Shown: positions 27,894 to 38,540 of the stretch, in pieces
Numbering within the stretch: position 1 is the stretch's first letter
Layout: every line of letters begins with the position of its first letter
Assembly: GCA_016713105.1 (NCBI GenBank)
Contig: JADJPS010000007.1
Coordinates: 146,501 to 210,500 of the forward strand
Length of the DNA stretch: 64,000 bases
Reading direction: 5' to 3'
From: Devosia sp.
Lineage (GTDB): Bacteria > Pseudomonadota > Alphaproteobacteria > Rhizobiales > Devosiaceae
Notes under the pieces: generated by a model
Told to the model about the DNA's origin: nothing
Seen by the model: the letters and a program-made list of their open reading frames with translations, nothing else
Databases searched by the model: none
Made by a program: the position numbers and the translations under genes

Positions 27894-28943
27894 ATGAAGT
27901 ATCGCTACCTCGGTCGCTCGGGACTCGCTGTGTCCCGGCTCTGCCTCGGCACCATGACCTTCGGCAACGCCCAGTGGGGCTGCGACCAGCAGACCTCGAG
28001 CGCCATTGTCGATCGCTTCGTCGCCGGCGGCGGCAACTTCATCGACACCGCCGACGGCTACTCGGGGGGCGAGTCGGAACGCATGCTCGGCGTGGCGCTG
28101 CGCCATCACCAGCGCGACCGGCTGGTGATCGCCACCAAGTGCTGGTTTCCCTCCGACCAGGCGGTGACGGCGCGCGGCCTCAGCCGCAAGCACATCGTCG
28201 AATCGTGCGAGAGCAGCCTCAGGCGCATGGGGCTCGACTACATCGACCTCTACCAGTTCCACGGCCCCGATCCGTATACCCCGATCGAGGAGAGCCTGCG
28301 CGCCGCCGACGACCTGGTCCGGGCGGGCAAGATCCGCTATCTCGGCTGCTCGAACTTCTATGGCTTTCAGATCGCCAAGGCCAACGGCATCGCGGCGCTC
28401 GGCCATCTCGAGCCGCTGGTCTCGGCCCAGCACCTCTACAACCTCGTCCGCCGTGACATCGAGCGCGAGATCCTGCCCGCCTGCGACGACCAGGGACTGG
28501 GGATGATCTGCTGGAGCCCGCTCGCCGCCGGCATGCTGTCGGGCAAGTACCGCAATCAGGCGGCGCCCGATGCGCAGTCCCGCATCGGTATCCAGGCCGC
28601 GATCACCCTGCCGCGTTACTGGTTCGAGGACTCCCTGAGGATGATCGAGAAGGTGGTCGAGGTGGCAGACCGCCTCGGGCACACGCCGAGCCAGGTGGCA
28701 CTGAGCTGGCTGTTCGGCGATCCGCGCGTCACGGCCGCGATCATCGGCGCCCGCCGTCTCGAACAGGTCGAGGAGAACCTCCTCGCCGGCGATCTCGACC
28801 TGCCGCCGGATGTGCGGCGCGAACTCACCGACGCCATGCCGCTCAAGCTCGGCTACCCCTACGAGTGGATGGCAACCAACCTGCCCGGCACGTTCGGCAA
28901 GGCCGAATTTGCGCCGCCGCATGCGGCCCGCCTGCCGCAATAG
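27894..28943 (+). CDS. aldo/keto reductase
   Basis: A 349-residue NADPH-dependent aldo/keto reductase, TIM-barrel type. The catalytic tetrad parts are Asp and Tyr in FIDTADGYSGGESERMLG, Lys in VIATKCW and His in YQFHGPD. The C-terminal cofactor signature is IIGARRLEQVEENL. ATG 27894 follows GCGGAGAG. It resembles the YajO/potassium-channel-beta subgroup. It is divergent from the Gfo/Idh/MocA gene, and both may act on sugars, but this is inference. Confidence 0.93.
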   Translation: MKYRYLGRSGLAVSRLCLGTMTFGNAQWGCDQQTSSAIVDRFVAGGGNFIDTADGYSGGESERMLGVALRHHQRDRLVIATKCWFPSDQAVTARGLSRKHIVESCESSLRRMGLDYIDLYQFHGPDPYTPIEESLRAADDLVRAGKIRYLGCSNFYGFQIAKANGIAALGHLEPLVSAQHLYNLVRRDIEREILPACDDQGLGMICWSPLAAGMLSGKYRNQAAPDAQSRIGIQAAITLPRYWFEDSLRMIEKVVEVADRLGHTPSQVALSWLFGDPRVTAAIIGARRLEQVEENLLAGDLDLPPDVRRELTDAMPLKLGYPYEWMATNLPGTFGKAEFAPPHAARLPQ

Positions 28944-28954
28944 GCCGGCGGGGC

Positions 28955-29476
28955 CTACTTGGCGAACGGCACCGAGGCGGTCAGCACCTGTCCGGAATTG
29001 TTGAACTCGACTTCGAAATCCACCGTGATGCCGCCGCCCTTGAGCTTGATCTTGGAGCCGATGCGGACGTCGTTGCCGCCCCGGTCGATCTGCTTTTCGC
29101 TCAGGTCGAAGCTGATCTGCTCGCCGTCCCGGCGGCCGACGGCCATGCCGGTGAAGCCGGCATTCGAACTCATCGCCGCCTGGTAGCGCTGCGACTTGTC
29201 GTCGAAGGCGATGGTGCCGCTGACGCTGAGGTTCATGTTCACCAGCGTGCAGCGGCCGGAGTAGTTGATCTTGGACTGGTTGCCCTTGGCGATGGTCAGC
29301 CGGCACCTGAAGGACTCCGGTGCCTCCCCGCCGACCAGCACGCCTTTGCCGCTCCAGTTGCCGACATAGGAAGTCAGCAGATCGAGTTCGACCTGCCCGG
29401 CCTGTACCGGCGCGGCGCCGAAGGCCATCATCGCGGCGGCCATTGCGGACACGACGCGCAAACGGATTCTCGTCAT
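28955..29476 (-). CDS. exported protein of unknown function
   Basis: A 173-residue protein. The N-terminus MTRIRLRVVSAMAAAMMAFG and a cleavage site near PVQA-GQ indicate a Sec signal peptide. The mature part is beta-rich with alternating polar and hydrophobic strands (LTSYVGNWSGKGVLVGG, KINYSGRCTLVNMNLSVSGT), suggesting a small periplasmic beta-barrel of the lipocalin/DUF1579-like kind. It has two cysteines that could pair. No function is known. It is convergent with the aldo/keto reductase gene, 11 bases apart. Confidence 0.75.
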   Translation of the reverse strand: MTRIRLRVVSAMAAAMMAFGAAPVQAGQVELDLLTSYVGNWSGKGVLVGGEAPESFRCRLTIAKGNQSKINYSGRCTLVNMNLSVSGTIAFDDKSQRYQAAMSSNAGFTGMAVGRRDGEQISFDLSEKQIDRGGNDVRIGSKIKLKGGGITVDFEVEFNNSGQVLTASVPFAK

Positions 29477-29621
29477 TTCAACCGTTCTCCCGGTGGCTTG
29501 CCGCTTCCCAAACGACTTCGAAATCGTTCATTGTCGCGCCAGTGGACTCAGTTGCAGTCTGGCCCGCCGCTCACGCATGAGCCAGTGCCGTCGGCTGACT
29601 CGAAGGGTAATCGTGCACAGC

Positions 29622-30441
<820 letters not shown>

Positions 30442-30442
<1 letters not shown>

Positions 30443-32995
30443 TGCGCGCCATCCTCGCCGCGCTGCGCATCGGACTGCTCGACATGCGCGGGGACTTCCG
30501 GCGCTTCCTGTTGCTCATCGCCTGCCTCGCCGTTGGCACGGCGCTGATCGCCGGCGTCAGTTCGGTCGGCGAGAGCATCCGCCAGGCGGTCGACCGCGAC
30601 GCCGCAGTGCTGATGGGTGGGGACCTGGAACTGTCGCGGACCGATCGCGGCGCCACGGCCGAAGAACTCGCCATCCTGGCGTCTTTCGGGCAGGTCTCCC
30701 GCGTCGTCGACACCAATGTGCGGGCCGAGGCGGACGGGCGGGATGCCTTTGTCGACCTGGTCTCGGTCGGCGAGACCTACCCGCTGCTCGGTGCGGTGCA
30801 GAGCCCGCAGCTTGCTGCCGGAGTCAGGCCATTCGAGTTCCTCGCCGAGCGCGACGGCCTGCTCGGCGCCCTCGTCGATCCGCTGATGCTCGACCAGCTC
30901 GGCGTCTCGATCGGCGACACCATCCAGGTCGGCGGCACCCCGTTCGAGGTGCGTGGCGCCCTGCAGGGCCTGCCCGACGCGGCCGTCCGCGGCTTTCGCC
31001 TCGGCCTGCCGGTCGTCATCACCACCGACGGCCTCGCCACCCTCGGTGACTTCACCTCGCCGCTGCCGGGTCTGGGCACCTGGTTCCGCTACAAGGTTCT
31101 GCTCTCCGACCTCGCCCCGGAGGATGGGCGCACGGCGATCGAAGCCGCACTCGGCGACGCCGGCTGGACCATCCGTTCGCCGCGCGACGGGCTCGGGCCG
31201 ATGGTGCGCTACTACGACCTGTTCATGCGCTTCCTCGTCATCGTCGGCCTCGCCTCGCTGCTGATCGGCGGGGTCAGCGTCTGGACCGGGATTTCGGCCT
31301 ACGTTACCGAGCGCGCCGACGTGATCGCGGTGCTGCGCAGCATGGGCGCCGGGCGTTCCCGCATCTTCGTGCATTTCTTCACCCAGGTGGCGGCGCTCGC
31401 CGCCATCGGCGTCGGCATCGGGCTCGTCGCCGGGGCGAGCGTCGCCCTGCTCGCGCTGCCGATCGTCGGCGCCGCTGTCGGCGTGAACCTGCCGCCGACC
31501 CTGCATGCACAGCCTCTGCTCGTCGCCGCCGCCGTCGGCCTTCTGACCGCCTTCGCCTTTTCCTACCTGCCGCTGCAGCAGGCCCAGGCCATCAGCCCGG
31601 TGACCCTGTTCCGCTCCAAGGGACTGGCGGCACCGCCCACCGACTGGAAACGCCTGCTCGGCTCGCTGCAGGTATTGCCGTTGATCGCAGCCGCGGCGGC
31701 CTTCGCCTGGCTCGCGGTGGTGATGACGCGCGATCCGACACTGGTCGCTGCCTTTGCCGCCGTCAGCGTGCTGGCGGTGATGCTCTTCCAGCTGGCGCTG
31801 CTGGCCGCGACCTGGGCGGTGCGCCGCCTGCCCGAGGCCGGCAGCCGCATCCTGCGCCATGCCCTGCGCGACATCGTCAGCCCAGGCTCCCATGCCGGCT
31901 CGGTGGTCGTCTCGGTGGGCCTGGCGCTCGCCATGCTGGTGGTGGTGCTGGCCCTCGAGGTCAACCTGCGCAACGAGTACCTGGGGGCCTCGGTATTCGA
32001 CGCCCCCACCCTCGTCGCCTCCGACCTGTTCGACGACGAGGTGGAAGCCCTCCGCACCATGGAGGCGTCGGGGGGCGACATCACCCGCTTCACCTTCACC
32101 CCGATGCTGCGCGCCGCCCTCACCGCCGTCAACGGCAGGCCCGTCGATCCGGCCCGCAGCCGGGGCCCCGAGGCACTGTTCCTGCTCTCCGGCGAAGTGC
32201 CGGTCACCTACCGCTCGGAGCTGCCCTCGGCCTCCAAGGTGGTCGAAGGCGACTGGTGGCCGGCCGGCTATCAGGGGCCGCCGCAGCTCTCGCTGCACCA
32301 GAGCCTGCGCACCGGCCTCGGCCTCAGGCTCGGCGACCGGCTGACCTTTGCGCTGTTCGGTGAAGAGGTGAGTGCCGAAGTCGCGAGCTTTCGCGACTAT
32401 TCGTGGCAGGGCGGAATCGACTTCCTCGCCACCTTCTCGCCGGGCGTTCTGGAGGGCTACCCGGCCACCCTGCTCGGCGCGATCACGGCGGCCGGGGCGC
32501 GAGGAGGCGGTCGAACGCGACCTGGCAGCGGCCTTTCCGGACGTGCGTTTCATCGCCATCGGCGAAACGCTGGAGGCGATCACCGCGGCCTTGAGCCAGC
32601 TCTCGCTTGCCGCCTCGCTGGTAGGCGGGCTGGCCGTCGGCAATGGCCTGCTGGTGCTGCTTGGCAGCCTTGCCGCGGGACGGCGCCAGCGCCAGGCCGA
32701 TGCGGTGATCAGCAAGGTACTCGGCGCCCGTCGCATCGAAGTGCTGGGCGTGGCGGTGCTGCACTACGTCTTGCTGGCCGCGTTCGCAGCGTTGCTCGCG
32801 ACGCCCCTCGGCATCGGGCTGGCAGCGATCCTCACCATGGTGCTGCTCGATGTCGAGTTCGCGCTGAACCTGTTCAGCCTGTTGGCCGTCGATCTGGGCG
32901 CGATCCTCATTACCGGCCTGCTGGGCGCCACCACCATCGTGAGGGGTGTGGCCCCGCGCCCCGCCCTCTTCCTGCGCGAACTGGCTGCGGACTGA
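30442..32995 (+). pseudogene. YbbP/FtsX-family ABC transporter permease, frameshifted
   Basis: About 850 residues when repaired. It has the YbbP layout: TM1 near residue 20, a periplasmic MacB-like domain, a TM cluster around residues 265-420, a further TM pair, a second periplasmic domain and three C-terminal TMs. The frame is lost at the G4 run 32494-32497. Removing one G gives AAGREEAVERDLAAAFPDV and leads into the other frame, which ends at 32995 with FLRELAAD. The uncorrected frame runs to 33051 with a nonsense C-terminus. YbbAP systems are thought to act in envelope lipid or lipase handling. Confidence 0.85.
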
Positions 32996-33087
32996 GGCGC
33001 GGGCCGGAACCGGCCGCAGGGCGCTTGCCGGACCGCCTGCCGCCGTCATAGCCTCCGCGCCGGTCCCGTCCAAGGAGGTCGTCACCG

Positions 33088-34689
33088 ATGCGCCAGTCCG
33101 TCGCCCCCGTCGTCGCCGTCCTGCTCCTCTTCGCCTCGGCCGTTCCCGCCCTCACAGCTGAGCCCATCCTGCCCCGGTTCGTCGAGGAGACCGCGGCGTC
33201 CGGCGTCGACGTGCGTTTCACCGGCGAATGGCTGTACATGGTCGGCGGCGGCGTCGCGACCTTCGACTGCAATGCCGACGGCTTCGACGACCTGTATCTG
33301 GCAGGTGGCGAGGGTCCGGCGGCATTCTACCTCAACCGCAGCGAACGCGCCGGGCCGCTGCGCTTCGCCGAGCAGGCGAACGGGCTCGAGTTGACCGGTG
33401 TCCTCGGCGCCTACCCGCTTGATATCGACAGCGATGCGCTGGTCGACCTGGTGGTGCTGCGCCAGGGCGAGAACGTCATCATGCGCGGCCTCGGCGACTG
33501 CCGGTTCGAGCCCGCCAACGCAGCCTGGGGCATTGAGGGCGGCGATGCCTGGTGGACCGCCTTCGCCGCCACCTGGGAACGCGGCAATGCCTGGCCGACC
33601 CTGGCGCTGGGGGCCTATGTCGACCGCGAACAGGAGATCTCGCCCTGGGGCAGTTGCACCGACAACTGGCTGCTCAGGCCCGAAGGCGGCCGCTATGGCG
33701 CCCCCACACCGCTCAAGCCGAGCTACTGCGCCCTGTCGATGCTGTTCACCGACTGGAACCTGTCGGGAACGCCGGGGCTGCGCATCGCCAATGACCGTGA
33801 ATACTACGAAGGTGGCCAGGAACAGCTGTGGAAGCTGCCGGCGGGTGGCGCGCCCTCGCTGTTCACGGCCGCCGAGGGCTGGAAGCCGCTCCGCATCTGG
33901 GGCATGGGCATTGCCTCGGCCGACCTGACCGGCGACGGCTACCCCGACTATTTCATCACCAGCATGGCCGACAACAAGCTGCAGACGCTGGCTGAACCGC
34001 CGGCCGGCGGCATCGCGCGCCCGACCTACGCCGACATCGCCTATCGCCGCGGCGTCACCGCCCATCGCCCCAGCCTCGGGGACGACCTGCGCCCCAGTAC
34101 CGCCTGGCACACCCAGTTCGAGGACGTGAACAACGATGGCCGGCTCGACCTGTTCATCGCCAAGGGCAATGTCGATCGCATGGAGGATTTCGCCAATGCC
34201 GACCCCAACAACCTAATGCTGCAGCAGCCGGACGGGGTCTTCGTCGATGTGGCGAGCGATGCGGGTGTCGCCAGCATCGGGACCGCGCGCGGCGCCGCCA
34301 TGCCGGACTTCAACCGCGATGGCCTCGTCGATCTCGTCGTCGTCAATCGTCGCGCCCCGGCCCAGATCTGGCGCAATGTCACGCCGGAGGCCGGTAACTG
34401 GCTAGCCCTTCGTCTGCGCCAGCCGGCCCCCAATCCGGACGCCATCGGGTCGCGCATCGAGGTCCGTGCCGACGGCCTGACGGTCACCCGCGAGGTGACC
34501 TCCGGCGGCGGTCACGTGAGTGGTCAGCACGGCTTTCTGCATTTCGGCCTCGGCGCGGCGTCGACGGCCGAGGTGCGCGTGGTCTGGCCCGACGAGAGCA
34601 CCGGCGACTGGTTCACGATCGAGGCAAACGGCCTTGCATGGCTCGACCGCAGCGCCGGGGTACAGCCCTTCAGCTCCGCCCGCAACTGA
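33088..34689 (+). CDS. secreted FG-GAP/ASPIC-UnbV (CRTAC1-like) protein
   Basis: A 533-residue protein with a signal peptide cleaved about ALTA-EP. FG-GAP/VCBS-type repeats carry calcium-binding D-x-N/D-x-D-G motifs (CNADGFDDLYL, LTGDGYPDYFI, VNNDGRLDLFI, FNRDGLVDLVV). The C-terminal ASPIC/UnbV domain follows (NWLALRLRQ, GSRIEV, GGGHVSGQHGFLHFGLG). Such proteins are beta-propellers of unclear role. It sits 92 bases after the permease gene on the same strand. Confidence 0.9.
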   Translation: MRQSVAPVVAVLLLFASAVPALTAEPILPRFVEETAASGVDVRFTGEWLYMVGGGVATFDCNADGFDDLYLAGGEGPAAFYLNRSERAGPLRFAEQANGLELTGVLGAYPLDIDSDALVDLVVLRQGENVIMRGLGDCRFEPANAAWGIEGGDAWWTAFAATWERGNAWPTLALGAYVDREQEISPWGSCTDNWLLRPEGGRYGAPTPLKPSYCALSMLFTDWNLSGTPGLRIANDREYYEGGQEQLWKLPAGGAPSLFTAAEGWKPLRIWGMGIASADLTGDGYPDYFITSMADNKLQTLAEPPAGGIARPTYADIAYRRGVTAHRPSLGDDLRPSTAWHTQFEDVNNDGRLDLFIAKGNVDRMEDFANADPNNLMLQQPDGVFVDVASDAGVASIGTARGAAMPDFNRDGLVDLVVVNRRAPAQIWRNVTPEAGNWLALRLRQPAPNPDAIGSRIEVRADGLTVTREVTSGGGHVSGQHGFLHFGLGAASTAEVRVVWPDESTGDWFTIEANGLAWLDRSAGVQPFSSARN

Positions 34690-34750
34690 AGGGCAAACGG
34701 TCCTGCGGCGAAAGGCGAATACCCGATTTGACTTTGGTCCCGCTCTCTGC

Positions 34751-34783
34751 CTACTAAAGTCTTATGGAGTTGCGGTACGTACC
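34751..34783. promoter_or_regulatory. promoter-region motifs before the sugar-binding protein gene
   Basis: CTACTAAAGTCTT (34751-34763) is the reverse complement of AAGACTTTAGTAG and shares GACTTTAGTA with the repeats at 24732-24768. A perfect dyad GGTACGTACC follows at 34774-34783. Both lie within 80 bases of the start codon at 34828. The regulator is not identified. Confidence 0.4.
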
Positions 34784-34827
34784 ACACGGTACCCGCGGCA
34801 CCATCTTCAGTTTGGGAGGACTGTACC

Positions 34828-35871
34828 TTGAAGATCAAGACACTGACCCTGCTCGCGGGGGCGGCAGTTGTCGCCTTTGCGCCGACCGCGGTGATGGCCG
34901 CGGGCAAGACGATTGCCGTTTCCTGGAAGACTTTCCAGGAAGAGCGCTGGAAGACCGACGAAGCGGCCATCAAGGCCGTTGTCGAAGCCGCTGGCGATTC
35001 CTACCTGTCGACCGATGCTCAGGGCTCGGCCCAGAAGCAGGCGGCCGACATCGAAAGCCTGATCTCGCAGAAGCCGGATGTGATTCTCGTCGTCGCCTTC
35101 GACTCCGACGCCATCCTGCCCTCGATCCAGAAGATCAACGACGCCGGCATCAAGTCGATTGCCTACGACGTGCAGTTCGAGGATCCCAGCGCCCTCTACA
35201 TCACCTTCGACAATGTCGGCGTCGGCCGCATCATGGCCCAGGAGATGCTGAAGGTGAAGCCGGAGGGCCGCTATGCCTTCATCAAGGGCGACAAGGGCGA
35301 TCCGAACGCCACCTTCCTGTTCCAGGGCATGATGGAAGTGCTCAAGGATTCGCTCGACGGCGGCAAGATCACCAATGTCTGCGAGACCTTCACCGACGGC
35401 TGGAAGCCGGACAATGCCCAGAAGAACATGGAGCAGTGCCTGACCTCGACCAATAACGGCGTCGACGCCGTGCTGTCGGAGAATGACGGCATGGCTTCGG
35501 GTGTCGTTGCGGCGCTCGATGCACAGGGACTTGCCGGTGCGGTTCCGGTCACCGGCCAGGACGGCGACCTCGCCGCCATCAACCGCGTGGCCATCGGCAC
35601 CCAGCTGGTCTCGGTGTGGAAGAACTCGGTCGACCTCGGCACCGTTGCCGCCAAGGCCGCCATCGAGCTCGCCAATGGCGCCGATCCGACGACCATCGCT
35701 GGCGTCGCCAAGTTCAGCGGCGGCAAGAATGGCGTCGAGATGAACTCGATCCTGCTGGCGCCGACCCCGATCACCAAGGACAACGTGCAGGTGGCCATCG
35801 ATGCCGGCCACATCACCAAGGAACAGGCTTGCGCCGGTGTTGCGGCCGGATCTGTTGCGGCCTGCAACTGA
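34828..35871 (+). CDS. sugar ABC transporter substrate-binding protein (CUT2, XylF/RbsB-like)
   Basis: A 347-residue periplasmic binding protein. The signal peptide is cleaved about AVMA-AG. The periplasmic-binding type-1 fold has QKQAADIESLISQKPDVILVVAFDSDAI, AYDVQFEDPSALYITFDN and TGQDGDLAAINRV, most like xylose-binding XylF. Translation starts at TTG 34828, seven bases after GGGAGGA. It is the first gene of an importer with the permease at 36041 and the ATPase at 37455. Confidence 0.92.
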   Translation: MKIKTLTLLAGAAVVAFAPTAVMAAGKTIAVSWKTFQEERWKTDEAAIKAVVEAAGDSYLSTDAQGSAQKQAADIESLISQKPDVILVVAFDSDAILPSIQKINDAGIKSIAYDVQFEDPSALYITFDNVGVGRIMAQEMLKVKPEGRYAFIKGDKGDPNATFLFQGMMEVLKDSLDGGKITNVCETFTDGWKPDNAQKNMEQCLTSTNNGVDAVLSENDGMASGVVAALDAQGLAGAVPVTGQDGDLAAINRVAIGTQLVSVWKNSVDLGTVAAKAAIELANGADPTTIAGVAKFSGGKNGVEMNSILLAPTPITKDNVQVAIDAGHITKEQACAGVAAGSVAACN

Positions 35872-35889
35872 TCCGTGCTGATCTAGTCA

Positions 35890-35922
35890 CGGCCGCGCCC
35901 CGGGCAACTGGCGGCGCGGCCG
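35890..35922 (+). terminator. hairpin between binding protein and permease genes
   Basis: CGGCCGCGCC and GGCGCGGCCG form a perfect 10-bp stem with a 13-base loop, 18 bases after the binding-protein stop. It is followed by ATCTGTTTG. Such hairpins commonly protect the 3' end of the binding-protein message or partly terminate, so that the binding protein is made in excess. Confidence 0.6.
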
Positions 35923-36040
35923 ATCTGTTTGCGGACATCGTCGGCGAGGCGGGCGTTGCGCGTCCGCCGCGGCGCCGACCAACGACCAGCGGCACAGCTG
36001 GCGATAGGGCCGGTGCGTGGCCGGCCGCGGGGGGATAGGC

Positions 36041-37444
36041 ATGGCAATGCAGACGAGCGCCGGCGGTCCGGCGTCAGCCAACGAGAACGCCGTCCAGCGT
36101 TTCGTCCGGGCGGCCGAGATCGATACCCGCATGGTCGGCATGCTGGTCGCGATGCTGGTCATCTGGGTGGGCTTCGACATCATCAGCAGCGTCCTCCGGC
36201 CGGGCGGCAGCGGCGTGTTTGGCGGGTCCTTCCTGACCTCGCGCAATCTGTGGATCCTGCTGGTCCAGACCTCGACCATCGCCGTGATGACCACCGGCAT
36301 GGTGCTGGTCATCGTGTTGCGCCAGATCGATCTGTCGGTGGGATCGATGCTGAGCGTGGTGGCCGTGGCCACCGGTGTGCTGCAGGTCTTCCATCTGGGC
36401 CCGATGCTCGGCGTCGGGCACCCGGTCATCTGGATCATCGCGGTGGCGTTTGCCCTGCTGGTGGGGGCCGCGATCGGCTTCTTCAACGGCGTCTTGATCG
36501 CCTACGGGCAGATCCCGAGCTTCATCGTCACCCTGGGCGGTCTGATTGCCTACAGTGGCGCAGCGTTCCTGATCGCCAGCGGCGTCACTGTCGCGCCAAT
36601 GGACAAGGCCTTCAAGATCATCGGTGGCAACGGTCCCCTGGCCTCGATCGGACCGTTCTGGAGCTGGGTGCTGGGCGCCGTCGGCTGTGTGCTGATCGTG
36701 GTCGCGACCATTGCCGGCCGCCGCCGGCGCGTGCGGTTCCATTTCACCCCCAAGCCGGTCTGGGCCGAGTTCCTGACCGCGTTCATCGCCTGCGCCGCCG
36801 TGCTCGGCACAACCGCGATCGTCAATTCCTACCTCTGGCCGCAGCGCGTCGCCGAGCGGTACGCGCTCGAGAACAGCATCCCCATCCCGCCGGGGATCGA
36901 GGACCGGAACGGCCTTGCCATCTGCATGGCGGGCGACAAGGTGGTGAACTGCGTCGATGGGCTGAGCTTCCAGACCGGCTATCCGATCCCGGTGCTGATC
37001 ACCCTGGCCGTCGGCCTGGCGATGACCTTCATCGCCCGGCGCACGCGCTTCGGCCGCTATGTGTTTGCCACCGGCGGCAACCCGGAAGCGGCCGAGCTTG
37101 CCGGCGTCAACACCAAGTGGCTGACCGTCAAGGTATTCACGCTGATGGGCGTGCTGGTGGGCATCTCGTCGGTCATCGCCTCGGCGCGCCTCGATGCGGC
37201 AACCACCGCGCTCGGCACCCTCAACGAACTCTACGTCATCGCCGCGGCGGTGATCGGCGGCACCTCGCTGGCGGGTGGCGTCGGTACCATCTTCGGCGCC
37301 ATTGTCGGCGCGCTGCTGATGCAGTCGCTCCAGTCCGGCATGGCCCTGCTCAATGTCGACAGCGCCTACACCAATATCGTGGTGGGCGCTGTGCTGGTCA
37401 TCGCCGTCTATGTCGACCAGGTCTACCGGCGTCGCGTCAAATAG
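36041..37444 (+). CDS. sugar ABC transporter permease (CUT2, XylH-like)
   Basis: A 467-residue inner-membrane permease with about ten to twelve hydrophobic segments. The family regions VLVIVLRQIDLSVGSMLSVV, IPSFIVTLGG and FATGGNPEAAELAGVNTKWL are present. A non-membrane insertion at about residues 225-300 (RRRRVRFHFTPKP onward) fits the longer XylH type rather than RbsC. ATG 36041 follows GGGGGATAGG. The stop is 10 bases before the ATPase start. Confidence 0.93.
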   Translation: MAMQTSAGGPASANENAVQRFVRAAEIDTRMVGMLVAMLVIWVGFDIISSVLRPGGSGVFGGSFLTSRNLWILLVQTSTIAVMTTGMVLVIVLRQIDLSVGSMLSVVAVATGVLQVFHLGPMLGVGHPVIWIIAVAFALLVGAAIGFFNGVLIAYGQIPSFIVTLGGLIAYSGAAFLIASGVTVAPMDKAFKIIGGNGPLASIGPFWSWVLGAVGCVLIVVATIAGRRRRVRFHFTPKPVWAEFLTAFIACAAVLGTTAIVNSYLWPQRVAERYALENSIPIPPGIEDRNGLAICMAGDKVVNCVDGLSFQTGYPIPVLITLAVGLAMTFIARRTRFGRYVFATGGNPEAAELAGVNTKWLTVKVFTLMGVLVGISSVIASARLDAATTALGTLNELYVIAAAVIGGTSLAGGVGTIFGAIVGALLMQSLQSGMALLNVDSAYTNIVVGAVLVIAVYVDQVYRRRVK

Positions 37445-37454
37445 GGAGCTGCAG

Positions 37455-38267
37455 ATGACCGTCGAAACTGCTGTTCAGGGCACCCCCGCCGCCGGACGCA
37501 CGCCGCTGGTGGAGATGCGTGACGTCTCCATCGCCTTCGGCGGCATCAAGGCCGTCGATCACGCCACCATCGACCTGTTTCCGGGGGAGGTCGTCGGGCT
37601 GCTCGGCCACAATGGCGCCGGCAAGTCGACCCTCATCAAGATCCTGTCGGGCGCCTACCAGCGCGACTCCGGCACCATCCGGATCGATGGCCGCGACGCC
37701 GCGATCAACAATCCGCGCGATGCCAAGGCCCTCGGCATCGAGACCATCTACCAGACGCTGGCGCTCGCCGACAATGTCGACGCGGCGGCCAATCTCTATC
37801 TCGGCCGCGAACTGCGGACCCGCTGGGGCACGCTCGACGACATCGCCATGGAAGCGGCCTGCCGCAAGGTGATGGGCAAGCTCAATCCCAACTTCCGGCG
37901 CTTCACCGAGCCGGTGAAATCGCTGTCCGGCGGCCAGCGGCAGTCGGTGGCGATCGCCCGCGCCATCCACTTCAATGCCCGCATCCTGATCATGGACGAG
38001 CCGACCGCCGCGCTCGGTCCGCAGGAGACGGCTCAGGTGGGCCAGCTGATCAAGCAACTGAAGTCGGAAGGCATCGGCATCTTCCTCATCAGCCACGACA
38101 TCCACGACGTCTTCGACCTCGCCGACCGCATGGTGGTGATGAAGAACGGCCAGGTGGTCGGCACCGCCCGCACCTCCGACGTCAGCAAGGACGAGGTCCT
38201 CGGCATGATCATCCTCGGCAAGGTGCCGCCAGGCGCCGCGCCCGGCCCCGGGGCCGTCGCCGGCTAG
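37455..38267 (+). CDS. sugar ABC transporter ATP-binding protein, single-domain (CUT2)
   Basis: A 270-residue ATPase. Walker A GHNGAGKST, signature SLSGGQRQSVAIARA, Walker B ILIMDEPTAALGP and H-loop LISHDIHDVF are complete. CUT2 ATPases such as XylG are usually about 500 residues with two fused ABC domains. This one has a single domain, as in the FrcA class, and so must homodimerise. ATG 37455 follows GGGAGCTGCAG. The C-terminus is a Pro/Gly/Ala tail. Confidence 0.93.
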   Translation: MTVETAVQGTPAAGRTPLVEMRDVSIAFGGIKAVDHATIDLFPGEVVGLLGHNGAGKSTLIKILSGAYQRDSGTIRIDGRDAAINNPRDAKALGIETIYQTLALADNVDAAANLYLGRELRTRWGTLDDIAMEAACRKVMGKLNPNFRRFTEPVKSLSGGQRQSVAIARAIHFNARILIMDEPTAALGPQETAQVGQLIKQLKSEGIGIFLISHDIHDVFDLADRMVVMKNGQVVGTARTSDVSKDEVLGMIILGKVPPGAAPGPGAVAG

Positions 38268-38297
38268 CGCGCTTCGTGGAAAGCTGACCACGGCTTC

Positions 38298-38441
38298 ATT
38301 CTCGATCATCGTCGAGGCAGATGCCGGTTCCAGGCGGGCATCGGGCCGGACCCGGCGGTGTTCGAGGTTGTCCGCGCGGCCGGACTGACCCGCAACGCCA
38401 GCGAGTTGCTCGGTCGCGCCGCCGCCGGCGACGCGGCGTGA
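38298..38441 (+). pseudogene. possible remnant of a regulator C-terminus
   Basis: A 47-codon frame without a start ends at TGA 38439-38441. Its last 30 residues include FEVVRAAGLTRNASELLGRA and then AAGDAA. This is weakly reminiscent of the AGL...A-x-x-GD segment of ROK-family regulators and kinases, which often accompany sugar importers like the one upstream. Codon use is coding-like. Only a fragment remains, and the assignment is tentative. Confidence 0.25.
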
Positions 38442-38540
38442 CCGGAACAAGCGCGATATCCGCGTAAGACAATATAAAGCCCCGACGCGCACACTTGCCA
38501 CTTGAGGTCGAGTCAATACGGCCACGGAGGACAGTGCAAC

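Noticed and set aside
32372..32995. Separate 207-residue gene at the end of the permease
   Set aside because: It has no ribosome-binding site and is the direct continuation of the permease after a one-base shift.
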